In this document: in pieces, positions 1 through 4,764 of the stretch | Numbering within the stretch: the first letter of the stretch is position 1 | Layout: each line of letters begins with the position of its first letter | Source of the DNA: Actinomycetes bacterium | GTDB lineage: Bacteria; Actinomycetota; Actinomycetes; Actinomycetales; Beutenbergiaceae | Length of the DNA stretch: 7,871 nt | NCBI GenBank assembly: GCA_021793935.1 | Contig: JAJYRV010000080.1 | Span: 1-7,871 of the forward strand | Reading direction: 5' to 3' | Position numbers and translations under genes: made by a program | Notes under the pieces: generated by a model | What the model saw: the letters and a program-made list of their open reading frames with translations, nothing else | Database searches by the model: none | Told to the model about the DNA's origin: nothing

Positions 1-180
1 GAGGCCCATCGTGAGCATTCCGTGGGCGATGACGCCCCCGAGGCCGACCTCGGTGGCGAATCGGTCGTTCCAGTGGATCGGGTTGAAATCCCCGGACGCC
101 CCGGCGTACCGGACGAGCCGGGCGCGATCGATGTGCCGGACGGTCTCGAAGAGCTCCTCGCCCACAGTCCGCGCGCTCAT
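1..180 (-). CDS. hadB: HadB-like MaoC-family (3R)-hydroxyacyl dehydratase, N-terminal 60 residues, cut by left edge
   Basis: The ATG at 180-178 opens a frame that stays open to the window edge, giving 60 residues. It carries the hydratase-2 signature of the MaoC/R-hydratase hot-dog family: YAGASGDFNPIHWND (residues 25-39), with the probable catalytic pair Asp31 and His36, then GVIAHGMLTMGL at 49-60. Family knowledge: such proteins dehydrate (3R)-hydroxyacyl thioesters to trans-2-enoyl thioesters; in mycobacteria HadB is the catalytic subunit of the FAS-II dehydratase HadAB. The start overlaps the stop of the upstream hadA-like gene in an ATGA arrangement (4 bases), which suggests translational coupling and equal subunit amounts. 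The HadB role is inferred from the motif plus the rpmG–hadA order; whether this organism makes mycolates cannot be seen. The C-terminal half lies outside the window. Confidence 0.9.
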   Translation of the reverse strand, partial: MSARTVGEELFETVRHIDRARLVRYAGASGDFNPIHWNDRFATEVGLGGVIAHGMLTMGL

Positions 181-623
181 TTGCCCTCCCCCCGCACGGC
201 AATCGTGGATTCGACGTTCCCGACGGCGGTTCCGCCCGCGTCGGTGAGGTCCACCCGCGTGCTGACCATCGTGATCCCGGCGCGGCTGGTGATGTCCACG
301 ACGTGGGTGCTCGTGGCGATCTCGTCGCCGGCGACGAGCGGGCGGGTGAGATTGAACGTCTCGTTCGCGTGCACCACCCGGGAGAAGTCGATCTCGGCGC
401 CGGGGTCGTTGATGTATTCCGCTTCGGCGCGTTGGGCGATGACGACGGCGAACGTCGGGGGCGCGACGACGTCGTCATACCCCTGCTCGGCCGCGGATGC
501 CGGATCCACGTGCAGCAGGGAGGTGGCCCCGACCGCTTCCGCGAACTCGGCGATCTTTGCCCGGGAAACGCGATAGGGCGGGGTTCCGGTGAACTCCCGC
601 CCTACGTAATTGGCGTTAACCAT
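177..623 (-). CDS. hadA: HadA-like MaoC-fold dehydratase subunit (FAS1-type dehydratase N-terminal domain), 148 aa
   Basis: The frame extends further upstream, but the ATG at 623-621 is the sensible start: it lies 7 bases after the rpmG stop and gives the usual N-terminus (MVNANYVGREF). Upstream codons in this frame overlap rpmG and are shadow. The protein is a single hot-dog domain resembling mycobacterial HadA. VSRAKIAEFAEAVG (19-32), HVDPASAAEQGYDDVVAPPTF (about 38-58) and NETFNLTRPLVAGDEI (87-102) are family hallmarks. At the position where the HadB-like partner has GDFNPIH, this protein has GATSLLHVDP, so the catalytic Asp-x4-His pair is absent. That fits a structural, substrate-channel subunit that works as a heterodimer with HadB. 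No clear Shine-Dalgarno is visible before the ATG, so translation probably depends on ribosomes finishing rpmG. Its stop overlaps the hadB-like start. The assignment is confident at family level; the exact acyl substrate is unknown. Confidence 0.9.
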   Translation of the reverse strand: MVNANYVGREFTGTPPYRVSRAKIAEFAEAVGATSLLHVDPASAAEQGYDDVVAPPTFAVVIAQRAEAEYINDPGAEIDFSRVVHANETFNLTRPLVAGDEIATSTHVVDITSRAGITMVSTRVDLTDAGGTAVGNVESTIAVRGEGK

Positions 624-630
624 GTGTCGC

Positions 631-801
631 TTAGCGTGTCTCGCGGTGGCCGGTCTTCTGGCGGCACGTGGAGCAGTACTTCGCGAGCTGCAGCCGGTCG
701 GGGGTGTTCCGACGGTTCTTCTTGGTGATGTAGTTGCGGCTCTTGCACACCTCGCAGGCGAGGGTGATCTTCGGGCGGACATCCGCTGACTTGCTGGCCA
801 C
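631..801 (-). CDS. rpmG: 50S ribosomal protein L33, zinc-ribbon form, 56 aa
   Basis: The gene runs from a GTG at 801-799 to TAA at 633-631. The product begins [19 protein letters not shown] and ends KTGHRETR, the typical bL33 sequence and length. Two Cys-x2-Cys pairs (CEVC near residue 16 and CSTC near 43) mark the zinc-binding form; many bacteria also keep a cysteine-free paralogue elsewhere for zinc limitation. A GAGG stretch lies 8 bases before the GTG, supporting this start. The protein sits in the large subunit near the tRNA exit site. It follows tRNA-Met by about 80 bases and leads directly into the hadA-like gene (7-base gap), an order also seen in mycobacteria. A TACAAT box about 40 bases upstream could drive it separately from the tRNAs. 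The gene is short and easily missed because a longer frame overlaps it. Confidence 0.96.
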   Translation of the reverse strand: MASKSADVRPKITLACEVCKSRNYITKKNRRNTPDRLQLAKYCSTCRQKTGHRETR

Positions 802-841
802 TTGTCGATCCTCACGTTGACGTTGGGGCTGAACGCACCCG

Positions 842-847
842 ATTGTA
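842..847 (-). promoter_or_regulatory. Candidate -10 box for rpmG-hadA-hadB
   Basis: On the minus strand this reads TACAAT, five of six matches to the sigma-70/HrdB -10 consensus, inside an A-rich patch (GAAAACAAAC) that stands out from the GC-rich surroundings. The start of transcription would fall near 835, giving a leader of about 34 bases before the rpmG GTG. No good -35 hexamer is found 17-18 bases upstream, which is common in actinobacterial promoters. This is inference from sequence only; the genes could equally be read through from the tRNAs. Confidence 0.4.
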
Positions 848-880
848 GTTTGTTTTCGCCGGGCGCACCCGACCGGTGTG

Positions 881-957
881 TGGTAGCGGAGGCGGGACTC
901 GAACCCGCGACCTCACGATTATGAGTCGTGCGCTCTCACCAACTGAGCTACCCCGCC
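881..957 (-). tRNA. tRNA-Met (anticodon CAT), elongator type, CCA encoded
   Basis: A full cloverleaf can be drawn on the minus strand: acceptor GGCGGGG/CTCCGCT (7 pairs, two G-U), D arm GCTC/GAGC, anticodon stem CACGA/TCGTG with loop CTCATAA (anticodon CAT), T stem GCGGG/CCCGC with loop TTCGAGT, discriminator A, and an encoded CCA at 883-881. The first acceptor pair is formed (G-U) and the anticodon stem lacks the three consecutive G-C pairs of initiator tRNA, so this is elongator Met. A lysidine-type tRNA-Ile with CAT cannot be fully excluded, but the place next to tRNA-Thr and rpmG favours Met. Confidence 0.95.
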
Positions 958-1002
958 GCGATCTATGCCCGCAAGGCCCCTGCTGGAGCCCCGCGGGCGT
1001 TG

Positions 1003-1075
1003 AGCCCCGATAGGGAATCGAACCCTAGACCTTCTCCTTACCATGGAGACGCTCTGCCGACTGAGCTATCGGGGC
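1003..1075 (-). tRNA. tRNA-Thr (anticodon GGT)
   Basis: On the minus strand the acceptor GCCCCGA pairs perfectly with TCGGGGC. The D arm is GCTC/GAGC with loop AGTCGGCA, the anticodon stem is TCTCC/GGAGA with loop ATGGTAA (anticodon GGT), and the T stem is TAGGG/CCCTA with loop TTCGATT. The discriminator is T and the next bases are CAA, so CCA is not encoded and must be added by nucleotidyltransferase. It precedes tRNA-Met by 45 bases on the same strand, so the two are probably cotranscribed. Confidence 0.96.
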
Positions 1076-1085
1076 AGCGGGATCG

Positions 1086-1091
1086 AGCGTA
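1086..1091 (-). promoter_or_regulatory. Weak candidate -10 box before tRNA-Thr
   Basis: The minus strand reads TACGCT (TAnnnT pattern), 10 bases before the first base of tRNA-Thr. It lies downstream of the strong hairpin that follows tRNA-Tyr, so it could restart transcription for the Thr–Met–rpmG–had group. No clear -35 element is present. Low confidence. Confidence 0.22.
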
Positions 1092-1137
1092 CCTGATGAT
1101 CGGCGACTCGCGCTAATCCTCGTGACCCACATCCCAT

Positions 1138-1178
1138 CTCATCTACGCGCCCGCGAACTGGCGCAACGCGTGGATGAG
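1138..1178 (-). terminator. Strong stem-loop just after tRNA-Tyr (terminator or processing signal)
   Basis: Arms 1167-1178 and 1138-1149 form 11 of 12 pairs (CTCATCCACGCG with CGCGTAGATGAG, one C-A mismatch in the minus-strand RNA). Inside the loop a further GCG/CGC mini-stem can form. The hairpin begins 6 bases past the tRNA-Tyr 3' end. There is no T-run after it, so it is not a classical intrinsic terminator, but U-poor hairpin terminators are common in actinobacteria. It could instead guide 3' processing of the tRNA-Tyr precursor. Confidence 0.5.
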
Positions 1179-1184
1179 GTTTCG

Positions 1185-1266
1185 TGGCGGGTGAGGGATT
1201 TGAACCCCCGAAGCATTCCGCGGCTGATTTACAGTCAGCTCCCTTTGGCCACTTGGGTAACCCGCC
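1185..1266 (-). tRNA. tRNA-Tyr (anticodon GTA), class II long variable arm
   Basis: On the minus strand the acceptor GGCGGGT pairs perfectly with ACCCGCC. The D-arm region has CCC/GGG, the anticodon stem is GCTGA/TCAGC with loop CTGTAAA (anticodon GTA), a long variable arm (CGCGGAATGCTTC) follows as expected for bacterial tRNA-Tyr, and the T stem is GGGGG/CCCTC with loop TTCAAAT. The discriminator is A. The next bases are CGA, so CCA is not encoded. It is the first gene of the minus-strand block and lies back-to-back with yajQ. Confidence 0.96.
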
Positions 1267-1295
1267 TCGTTCGCCTGAAAAGGTGAACCGATGGA

Positions 1296-1325
1296 ACAAT
1301 ATCAAGCTATCCGCCCAAATGACGA
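1296..1325 (-). promoter_or_regulatory. Candidate promoter of tRNA-Tyr
   Basis: On the minus strand a TCGTCA (-35-like, 4 of 6) at 1325-1320 is followed after 18 bases by TATTGT (-10-like, 4 of 6) at 1301-1296. Transcription would start near 1289, about 23 bases before the mature tRNA. The whole tRNA-Tyr/yajQ divergent gap is clearly richer in A/T than its flanks, as expected for promoters; I could not settle on a clear yajQ promoter on the plus strand. Confidence 0.35.
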
Positions 1326-1359
1326 ATCATGACCGGATCTATCCTGAGAGGTGCACCAC

Positions 1360-1860
1360 ATGGCTGCTGTTTCTTCCTTCGACGTCGTCTCCAAAGTGGA
1401 CCGCCAGGAGGTGGACAACGCCCTCAACCAAGCGGCCAAAGAGATCGCGAACCGGTACGACTTCCGCGGGGTAGGCGCCTCGATCGAGTGGGTTGACGAG
1501 GCGATCGTCATGTCCGCCAACGCGCCCGAGCGGGTGCTCGCGATCCTCGACGTCTTCCAATCGAAGTTGTTCCGCCGCGGGGTCTCGCTCAAGGCTCTCG
1601 ACCTCGGCGACGGCGAGCCCGCGCCTTCCGGGAAGGAATTCCGGCTCGTGGGGTCCCTCAAGGAGGGCCTCAATAGCGAGAATGCGAAGAAGATCACAAA
1701 GCTCATCCGCGACGAGGGCCCCAAGGGCGTGAAGTCCCAGATCACCGGTGACGAAGTCCGGGTGAGTTCGAAGTCCCGCGACGACCTGCAGGCCGTCATC
1801 GCGCTCCTCAAGGGCGCCGAGGAGATCGATGCGGCGCTCCAATTCGTCAACTACCGTTGA
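1360..1860 (+). CDS. yajQ: YajQ/DUF520 family nucleotide-binding protein, 166 aa
   Basis: The start chosen is ATG 1360, giving [25 protein letters not shown] at 1347-1351 is correctly spaced 8 bases before it; an in-frame GTG at 1351 would add three residues but overlaps that site. The N-terminal [23 protein letters not shown] (32-37), the FQSKLFRRG segment (66-74) and the C-terminal ALLK…LQFVNYR are the diagnostic blocks of the family, and the length matches the usual 160-165 residues. Family knowledge: the fold is two ferredoxin-like domains; members bind nucleotides or tRNA in vitro, and in some Gram-negative bacteria YajQ binds cyclic di-GMP and acts with a transcription factor. The role in actinobacteria is not established. 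It is cytoplasmic and soluble (no signal or membrane segment). It is divergent from tRNA-Tyr and 37 bases ahead of the MFS gene on the same strand. Confidence 0.95.
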   Translation: MAAVSSFDVVSKVDRQEVDNALNQAAKEIANRYDFRGVGASIEWVDEAIVMSANAPERVLAILDVFQSKLFRRGVSLKALDLGDGEPAPSGKEFRLVGSLKEGLNSENAKKITKLIRDEGPKGVKSQITGDEVRVSSKSRDDLQAVIALLKGAEEIDAALQFVNYR

Positions 1861-1864
1861 CCCG

Positions 1865-1892
1865 CCCGCCGGCGCCACCCGGGGCCGGCGGG
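1865..1892 (+). terminator. GC hairpin between yajQ and the MFS gene
   Basis: CCCGCCGGC (1865-1873) and GCCGGCGGG (1884-1892) form a perfect 9-bp all-G/C stem with a 10-base loop, starting 4 bases after the yajQ stop. No T-run follows. It may terminate or attenuate yajQ transcripts. Its 3' arm contains the only G-rich tract before GTG 1898, so it could also hide the ribosome binding site of the MFS gene. Which of these happens cannot be told from sequence. Confidence 0.5.
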
Positions 1893-1897
1893 GATAG

Positions 1898-3091
1898 GTG
1901 GGGCAGGCGCGCGTGAACTCCTTCCGCTGGGGCCATCTCGCTCTGCTCAGCGCCGCGGTCATGGTCACCGTGAGTCTGGAGACCCTCCCCGCGGGGATCC
2001 TGCCGGCGATGAGCGCGGAGTTCTCCCAGGGCGGATCCGGGATCGGCCGGCTCGTGTCGGTGTGGGGATTCACGGTCATCCTCACCTCGCTCCCCCTCGT
2101 GCGGCTCTTCGCCCGCTGGGACCGCCGGGCGGTCACCTCCCTTGGCCTCGCGATCACCGGCCTGTTCAGCCTCGGGACCGCGCTCGCCCCCTCGTATCCC
2201 GTCGCGCTCCTGTCCCGAGTGCTCGGCGGGGCGAGCCACGGGCTGTTCTGGGCCCTCGTCGTCGTGTACGCCGCTGCGCTCACTCCCCCGCGTTTCCTCG
2301 CGGCGGGGATCGCCCTGGTCACCGGCGGCTCCCAACTCGCCGCGGCCCTCGTCATCCCCGCGGCGGCGGCCCTGGTGGAGCACGTGCCCTGGCGCGTGAT
2401 CTACGCGGCGATCGCGGTGCTGGCGATGGCCATCGCGGTGGCGATTCGCCTTCTGCTGCCCGCCGATGCGCCCGCGCCCGCCCCGGCGCCGGGGTCCGCG
2501 GCCTCCCCATGGCGCGAGCCGAGGCTGATCGGGCCCGCGGCGTTGGCGCTCGTCGCGCTGTTCTTCGTGTTCTCTCACTTCCTCGTATACACCTACGCGA
2601 CGGTGTTCTTCACCGTCGATGGGAGCACCGATCCCCGGCTCAGCACGTACCTCGCCCTCATCGGGGTGGCCTCGATCCTCGGCCTGATCCTCTCCGGCCC
2701 GCTCGCGGGGCGCTGGCCCCGGTACGGGCTCGTGGCCTACCTGCTCGTCTTTGCCGGCGCCATGTTGCTCATCGTGCCGACAGCACTGGGCGCGCGGTTC
2801 ACGGGGCTCGCGCTGTGGGGACTGATGTTCGGGGTCATCGGCCCCCTCGCGCAAGCGCTCGCGCTTCGGTTCACACCCGAGGGGTTCCGGCCCGCGATCT
2901 CCGCGGCGATGGTCGTGACCTTCAACCTCGGGATCTCGTTGGGATCGTTCACCGGCGGGGTGCTCGTTGACTCCGTCGGGGCCCACGCGACCGCCTACCT
3001 CGCCGCGGGGGCGCTGGCGTTCGCCGCAGTTCTCGCGGCCTGGGCCGGTCCGCGGCTGCGGGAAGAACCGCGGGAGGTGGGCCACCTCTAG
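1898..3091 (+). CDS. Major facilitator superfamily transporter, DHA1 (drug-efflux/AraJ-like) type, 397 aa
   Basis: Twelve hydrophobic segments can be placed, roughly at 12-34, 49-70, 80-98, 100-128, 133-160, 166-187, 212-232, 250-271, 276-296, 302-322, 334-358 and 364-384, with a Pro/Ala-rich cytoplasmic hinge (PADAPAPAPAPGSA, 188-201) between the two six-helix halves. Helix 1 carries LETLPAGILPAMSAEF, typical of the AraJ/SotB/CmlR-like DHA1 group. The loop after helix 2 (RLFARWDRR) and its counterpart after helix 8 (GPLAGRWPR) are degenerate motif-A basic loops, and GGSQLAAALVIPAAAALV (143-160) resembles the antiporter motif C. A proton-driven efflux pump for sugars or small amphipathic compounds is the family expectation; the substrate is unknown. 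Start choice: GTG 1898 or in-frame GTG 1913 (MNSFRWGHL), both preceded by G-rich sequence. It may be cotranscribed with yajQ, subject to the intervening hairpin, and converges on fprA. Confidence 0.88.
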   Translation: MGQARVNSFRWGHLALLSAAVMVTVSLETLPAGILPAMSAEFSQGGSGIGRLVSVWGFTVILTSLPLVRLFARWDRRAVTSLGLAITGLFSLGTALAPSYPVALLSRVLGGASHGLFWALVVVYAAALTPPRFLAAGIALVTGGSQLAAALVIPAAAALVEHVPWRVIYAAIAVLAMAIAVAIRLLLPADAPAPAPAPGSAASPWREPRLIGPAALALVALFFVFSHFLVYTYATVFFTVDGSTDPRLSTYLALIGVASILGLILSGPLAGRWPRYGLVAYLLVFAGAMLLIVPTALGARFTGLALWGLMFGVIGPLAQALALRFTPEGFRPAISAAMVVTFNLGISLGSFTGGVLVDSVGAHATAYLAAGALAFAAVLAAWAGPRLREEPREVGHL

Positions 3092-3093
3092 CG

Positions 3094-3175
3094 GCCGAGA
3101 ACGACATTGAGGTTGCTGTAATCGACTACAGCAACCTCAACCCCATTCTCGTGCAACCTCAATCTCATTCTCGGC
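3094..3175. repeat. Three-copy 22-base repeat forming an 82-base imperfect palindrome between convergent genes
   Basis: Three related 22-base units are present: 3096-3117 on the plus strand, and 3130-3151 and 3152-3173 as abutting head-to-tail copies on the minus strand. All begin CGAGAA and share the core TTGAGGTTGC; pairwise identity is 18-19 of 22. The first and second copies create a perfect 14-bp stem (3107-3120 with 3127-3140, loop ATCGAC). The first and third create a 23-position stem (3094-3116 with 3153-3175, 21 pairs). Its base composition is visibly less GC-rich than the flanking genes. It lies 3 bases past the MFS stop and 33 bases from the fprA stop, so a bidirectional terminator is the simplest role; a dispersed REP-like element is the main alternative. 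Confidence 0.8.
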
Positions 3176-3208
3176 GGGCAGGGGCCGCCCGGACCAACGG
3201 GGTGGCGC

Positions 3209-4582
3209 TCAGTAGCCCACTTCGACGGCCGTATCGGACAGGGAGATGCGGGTCATCTCCTCCCGGGGCACGACCTTGATCCGTTCCCGCCCGGCCGCTT
3301 CACCGAGCTGCCGTTCGTAGGTGTCAAGCAGTTCCCAGCCGTGCCAGGTCGTGAACGAAACACCCCGGTCCTGCAGTTTCTGCACAATGGCGTCGTTCTC
3401 CCGGTTCGGGGCCGGGCGCTCGCCGCCCTCGAACTCCTCGAGGAGGTTCCGGATCGTCTCCGCCGCATCGGATTTGGTCGACCCGATCAGGCCCACGGGG
3501 CCGCGCTTGATCCACCCGGTGGCGTATGTGCGCGCAAGGGGCTGGCCGTCGTCGCCGAGCACCCGCCCCCCGGTGTTCGGGATGACCCCGTTGACGGCGT
3601 CGAACGGCACGTCGGGCAGCGGGGAACCGAAATAGCCCACCGCCCGGTAGACGGCTTGGACGTCGAACTCCTCGAACCGTCCGGTGCTGCGGACGCTGCC
3701 GTCGCCGGTGAGCTCGGTGCGTTCGGTGCGCAGGCGCTCGACCTTGCCGTTACCGACGATCTCCACCGGACTGTGGAGGAAGTGCAGGTGCACGCGGCGC
3801 GGGTGACCCGCGGGCGAACGCAACGTCCAGTCGGTGAGCGTCTTGACGACCTGGCGGGTCTGGTTCGAGGACTCCAGCGCTTCTTCCGAGCCCTCGTCGA
3901 ACTCGAAGTCCTCGTCGTAGACGATGACGTCGACGCCGGGCACCTGCCCGAGTTCGCGCAGTTCCAGCGGCGAGAATTTCACCTGGGCCGGGCCGCGCCG
4001 TCCGAAGATATGGACGTCGGTGACCGGGTTGGCGCGCAGGCCCTCCTCGACGTTGGCGGGGATCTCGGTGGACCGCAGATCGTCGACGTGCTTGGCGAGC
4101 ACGCGGGCGACGTCGAGGGCGACGTTGCCGTTGCCGATGACCGCGACCTTCTCCGCCTCCAGCGGCCAGGTGCGGGGCACGTCGGGGTGGCCGTCGTACC
4201 AGGAGACGAAGTCGGCCGCGCCGTAGGAACCGGGCAGGTCGACGCCGGGGATGTTGAGATCGGCGTCCCGGATCGCGCCGGTGGCGAAGATGACGGCGTC
4301 GTAGTGCTCGCGCAGATCCGCCATCGTGATGTCGCTACCGTAGTCGACGTTTCCCAGCAGGCGGATGTCACCGCGTTGCAGCACTTTATACAGGGCGAGG
4401 ATGATGCCCTTGATCCGCGGGTGATCGGGGGCGACCCCGTAACGCACGAGCCCGTACGGGGCGGGCAAGCGTTCAAACAGGTCGATCGAAGCGTCCGCAG
4501 ATTTGGAAAGGATGTCAGCGGCGTAGATGCCGGCCGGGCCGGCTCCAACAATCGCCACTCGCAGCGCAGGGGTGCTAGGCAC
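3209..4582 (-). CDS. fprA: Ferredoxin/flavodoxin-NADP+ reductase, adrenodoxin-reductase type (FprA-like), 457 aa
   Basis: The GTG at 4582-4580 gives MPSTPALRVAIVGAGPAG, placing the FAD-binding GxGxxG (13-18) at the normal distance from the N-terminus; GAGAG lies a few bases upstream. The order of motifs is that of mitochondrial adrenodoxin reductase and M. tuberculosis FprA (456 aa): FERLPAPYGLVRYGVAPDHP (36-55), the FATGA turn (99-103), the NADP-binding GNGNVALDVAR (150-160), the GRRGPAQVKFSPLELREL region (194-211, with the arginines that read the NADP 2'-phosphate), YRAVGY (312-317) and ATGWIKRGPVGLIGSTKSDAAET (354-376), which closes over FAD. Length is complete. It transfers electrons between NADPH and ferredoxin or related carriers in the cytoplasm, for partners such as cytochromes P450 or iron-sulfur enzymes; none is encoded nearby. 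It appears monocistronic, divergent from rarD and convergent with the MFS gene. Confidence 0.94.
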   Translation of the reverse strand: MPSTPALRVAIVGAGPAGIYAADILSKSADASIDLFERLPAPYGLVRYGVAPDHPRIKGIILALYKVLQRGDIRLLGNVDYGSDITMADLREHYDAVIFATGAIRDADLNIPGVDLPGSYGAADFVSWYDGHPDVPRTWPLEAEKVAVIGNGNVALDVARVLAKHVDDLRSTEIPANVEEGLRANPVTDVHIFGRRGPAQVKFSPLELRELGQVPGVDVIVYDEDFEFDEGSEEALESSNQTRQVVKTLTDWTLRSPAGHPRRVHLHFLHSPVEIVGNGKVERLRTERTELTGDGSVRSTGRFEEFDVQAVYRAVGYFGSPLPDVPFDAVNGVIPNTGGRVLGDDGQPLARTYATGWIKRGPVGLIGSTKSDAAETIRNLLEEFEGGERPAPNRENDAIVQKLQDRGVSFTTWHGWELLDTYERQLGEAAGRERIKVVPREEMTRISLSDTAVEVGY

Positions 4583-4620
4583 GTTGCTCTCTTCACTCGG
4601 GACCTAAAGAACCACCTGCC

Positions 4621-4626
4621 AGTCTA
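4621..4626 (-). promoter_or_regulatory. Candidate -10 box of fprA
   Basis: The minus strand reads TAGACT (TAnnnT) about 38 bases upstream of the fprA GTG, within the A/T-richer half (about 4600-4680) of the 182-base fprA–rarD gap. A start near 4614 would leave a leader of about 31 bases that contains the GAGAG ribosome-binding tract. No convincing -35 is seen. The rest of the gap (about 4630-4750) shows nothing else I can name. Confidence 0.3.
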
Positions 4627-4751
4627 AACGGTGATGAGAATTAGGGCACGTCTGCGTTCGTTAAAGGCGTGAAAACAGGTCGACGGCGTGGCGCAGATTA
4701 CGTTTGCGGTCCCCATCGCCGGCGTGGGTCTCGCCCGCCGCGCCGGTGCGA

Positions 4752-4757
4752 TAGCTT
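4752..4757 (+). promoter_or_regulatory. Candidate -10 box of rarD, leaderless start
   Basis: TAGCTT fits TAnnnT and ends 7 bases before the ATG at 4765, so transcription would begin at or within a base or two of the start codon. No Shine-Dalgarno-like tract is present in the 20 bases before the ATG. Leaderless mRNAs with exactly this -10-to-ATG spacing are common in actinobacteria. No clear -35 element is visible. Confidence 0.45.
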
Positions 4758-4764
4758 CTAGCTC

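Noticed and set aside
624..815. A 64-codon N-terminal extension of the hadA-like gene
   Set aside because: This extension covers rpmG in another frame and is Arg/Ala/Pro-rich without similarity; the ATG at 623 just after the rpmG stop gives the normal HadA N-terminus.
864..881. Small CGGG/CCCG hairpin after tRNA-Met as a terminator
   Set aside because: The stem is four pairs with a four-base loop and no T-run; it is too weak to call a terminator before rpmG.
928..1116. Short plus-strand open frame across the tRNA-Met and tRNA-Thr genes
   Set aside because: It is simply the antisense of two well-folded tRNAs; no ribosome binding site or protein family is apparent.
1847..3085. Long open frame antisense to the MFS gene (412 codons)
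   Set aside because: Its translation is dominated by Arg, Gly, Glu, Pro and His with no domain or hydrophobic pattern, and the opposite strand encodes a clear 12-helix transporter. It is a GC-driven shadow.
3094..3175. CRISPR array or transposon end
   Set aside because: The units are 22 bases, abut or face each other without spacers, and no Cas gene, transposase or target-site duplication is seen nearby.
3176..3190. Small hairpin GGGC…GCCC after the repeat
   Set aside because: Only four base pairs are formed, which is expected by chance at this GC content.
3341..4627. Long open frame antisense to fprA (428 codons)
   Set aside because: The minus strand carries every FprA motif in order; the antisense frame is low-complexity (Val/Asp/Gly/Arg) and shows no family pattern.
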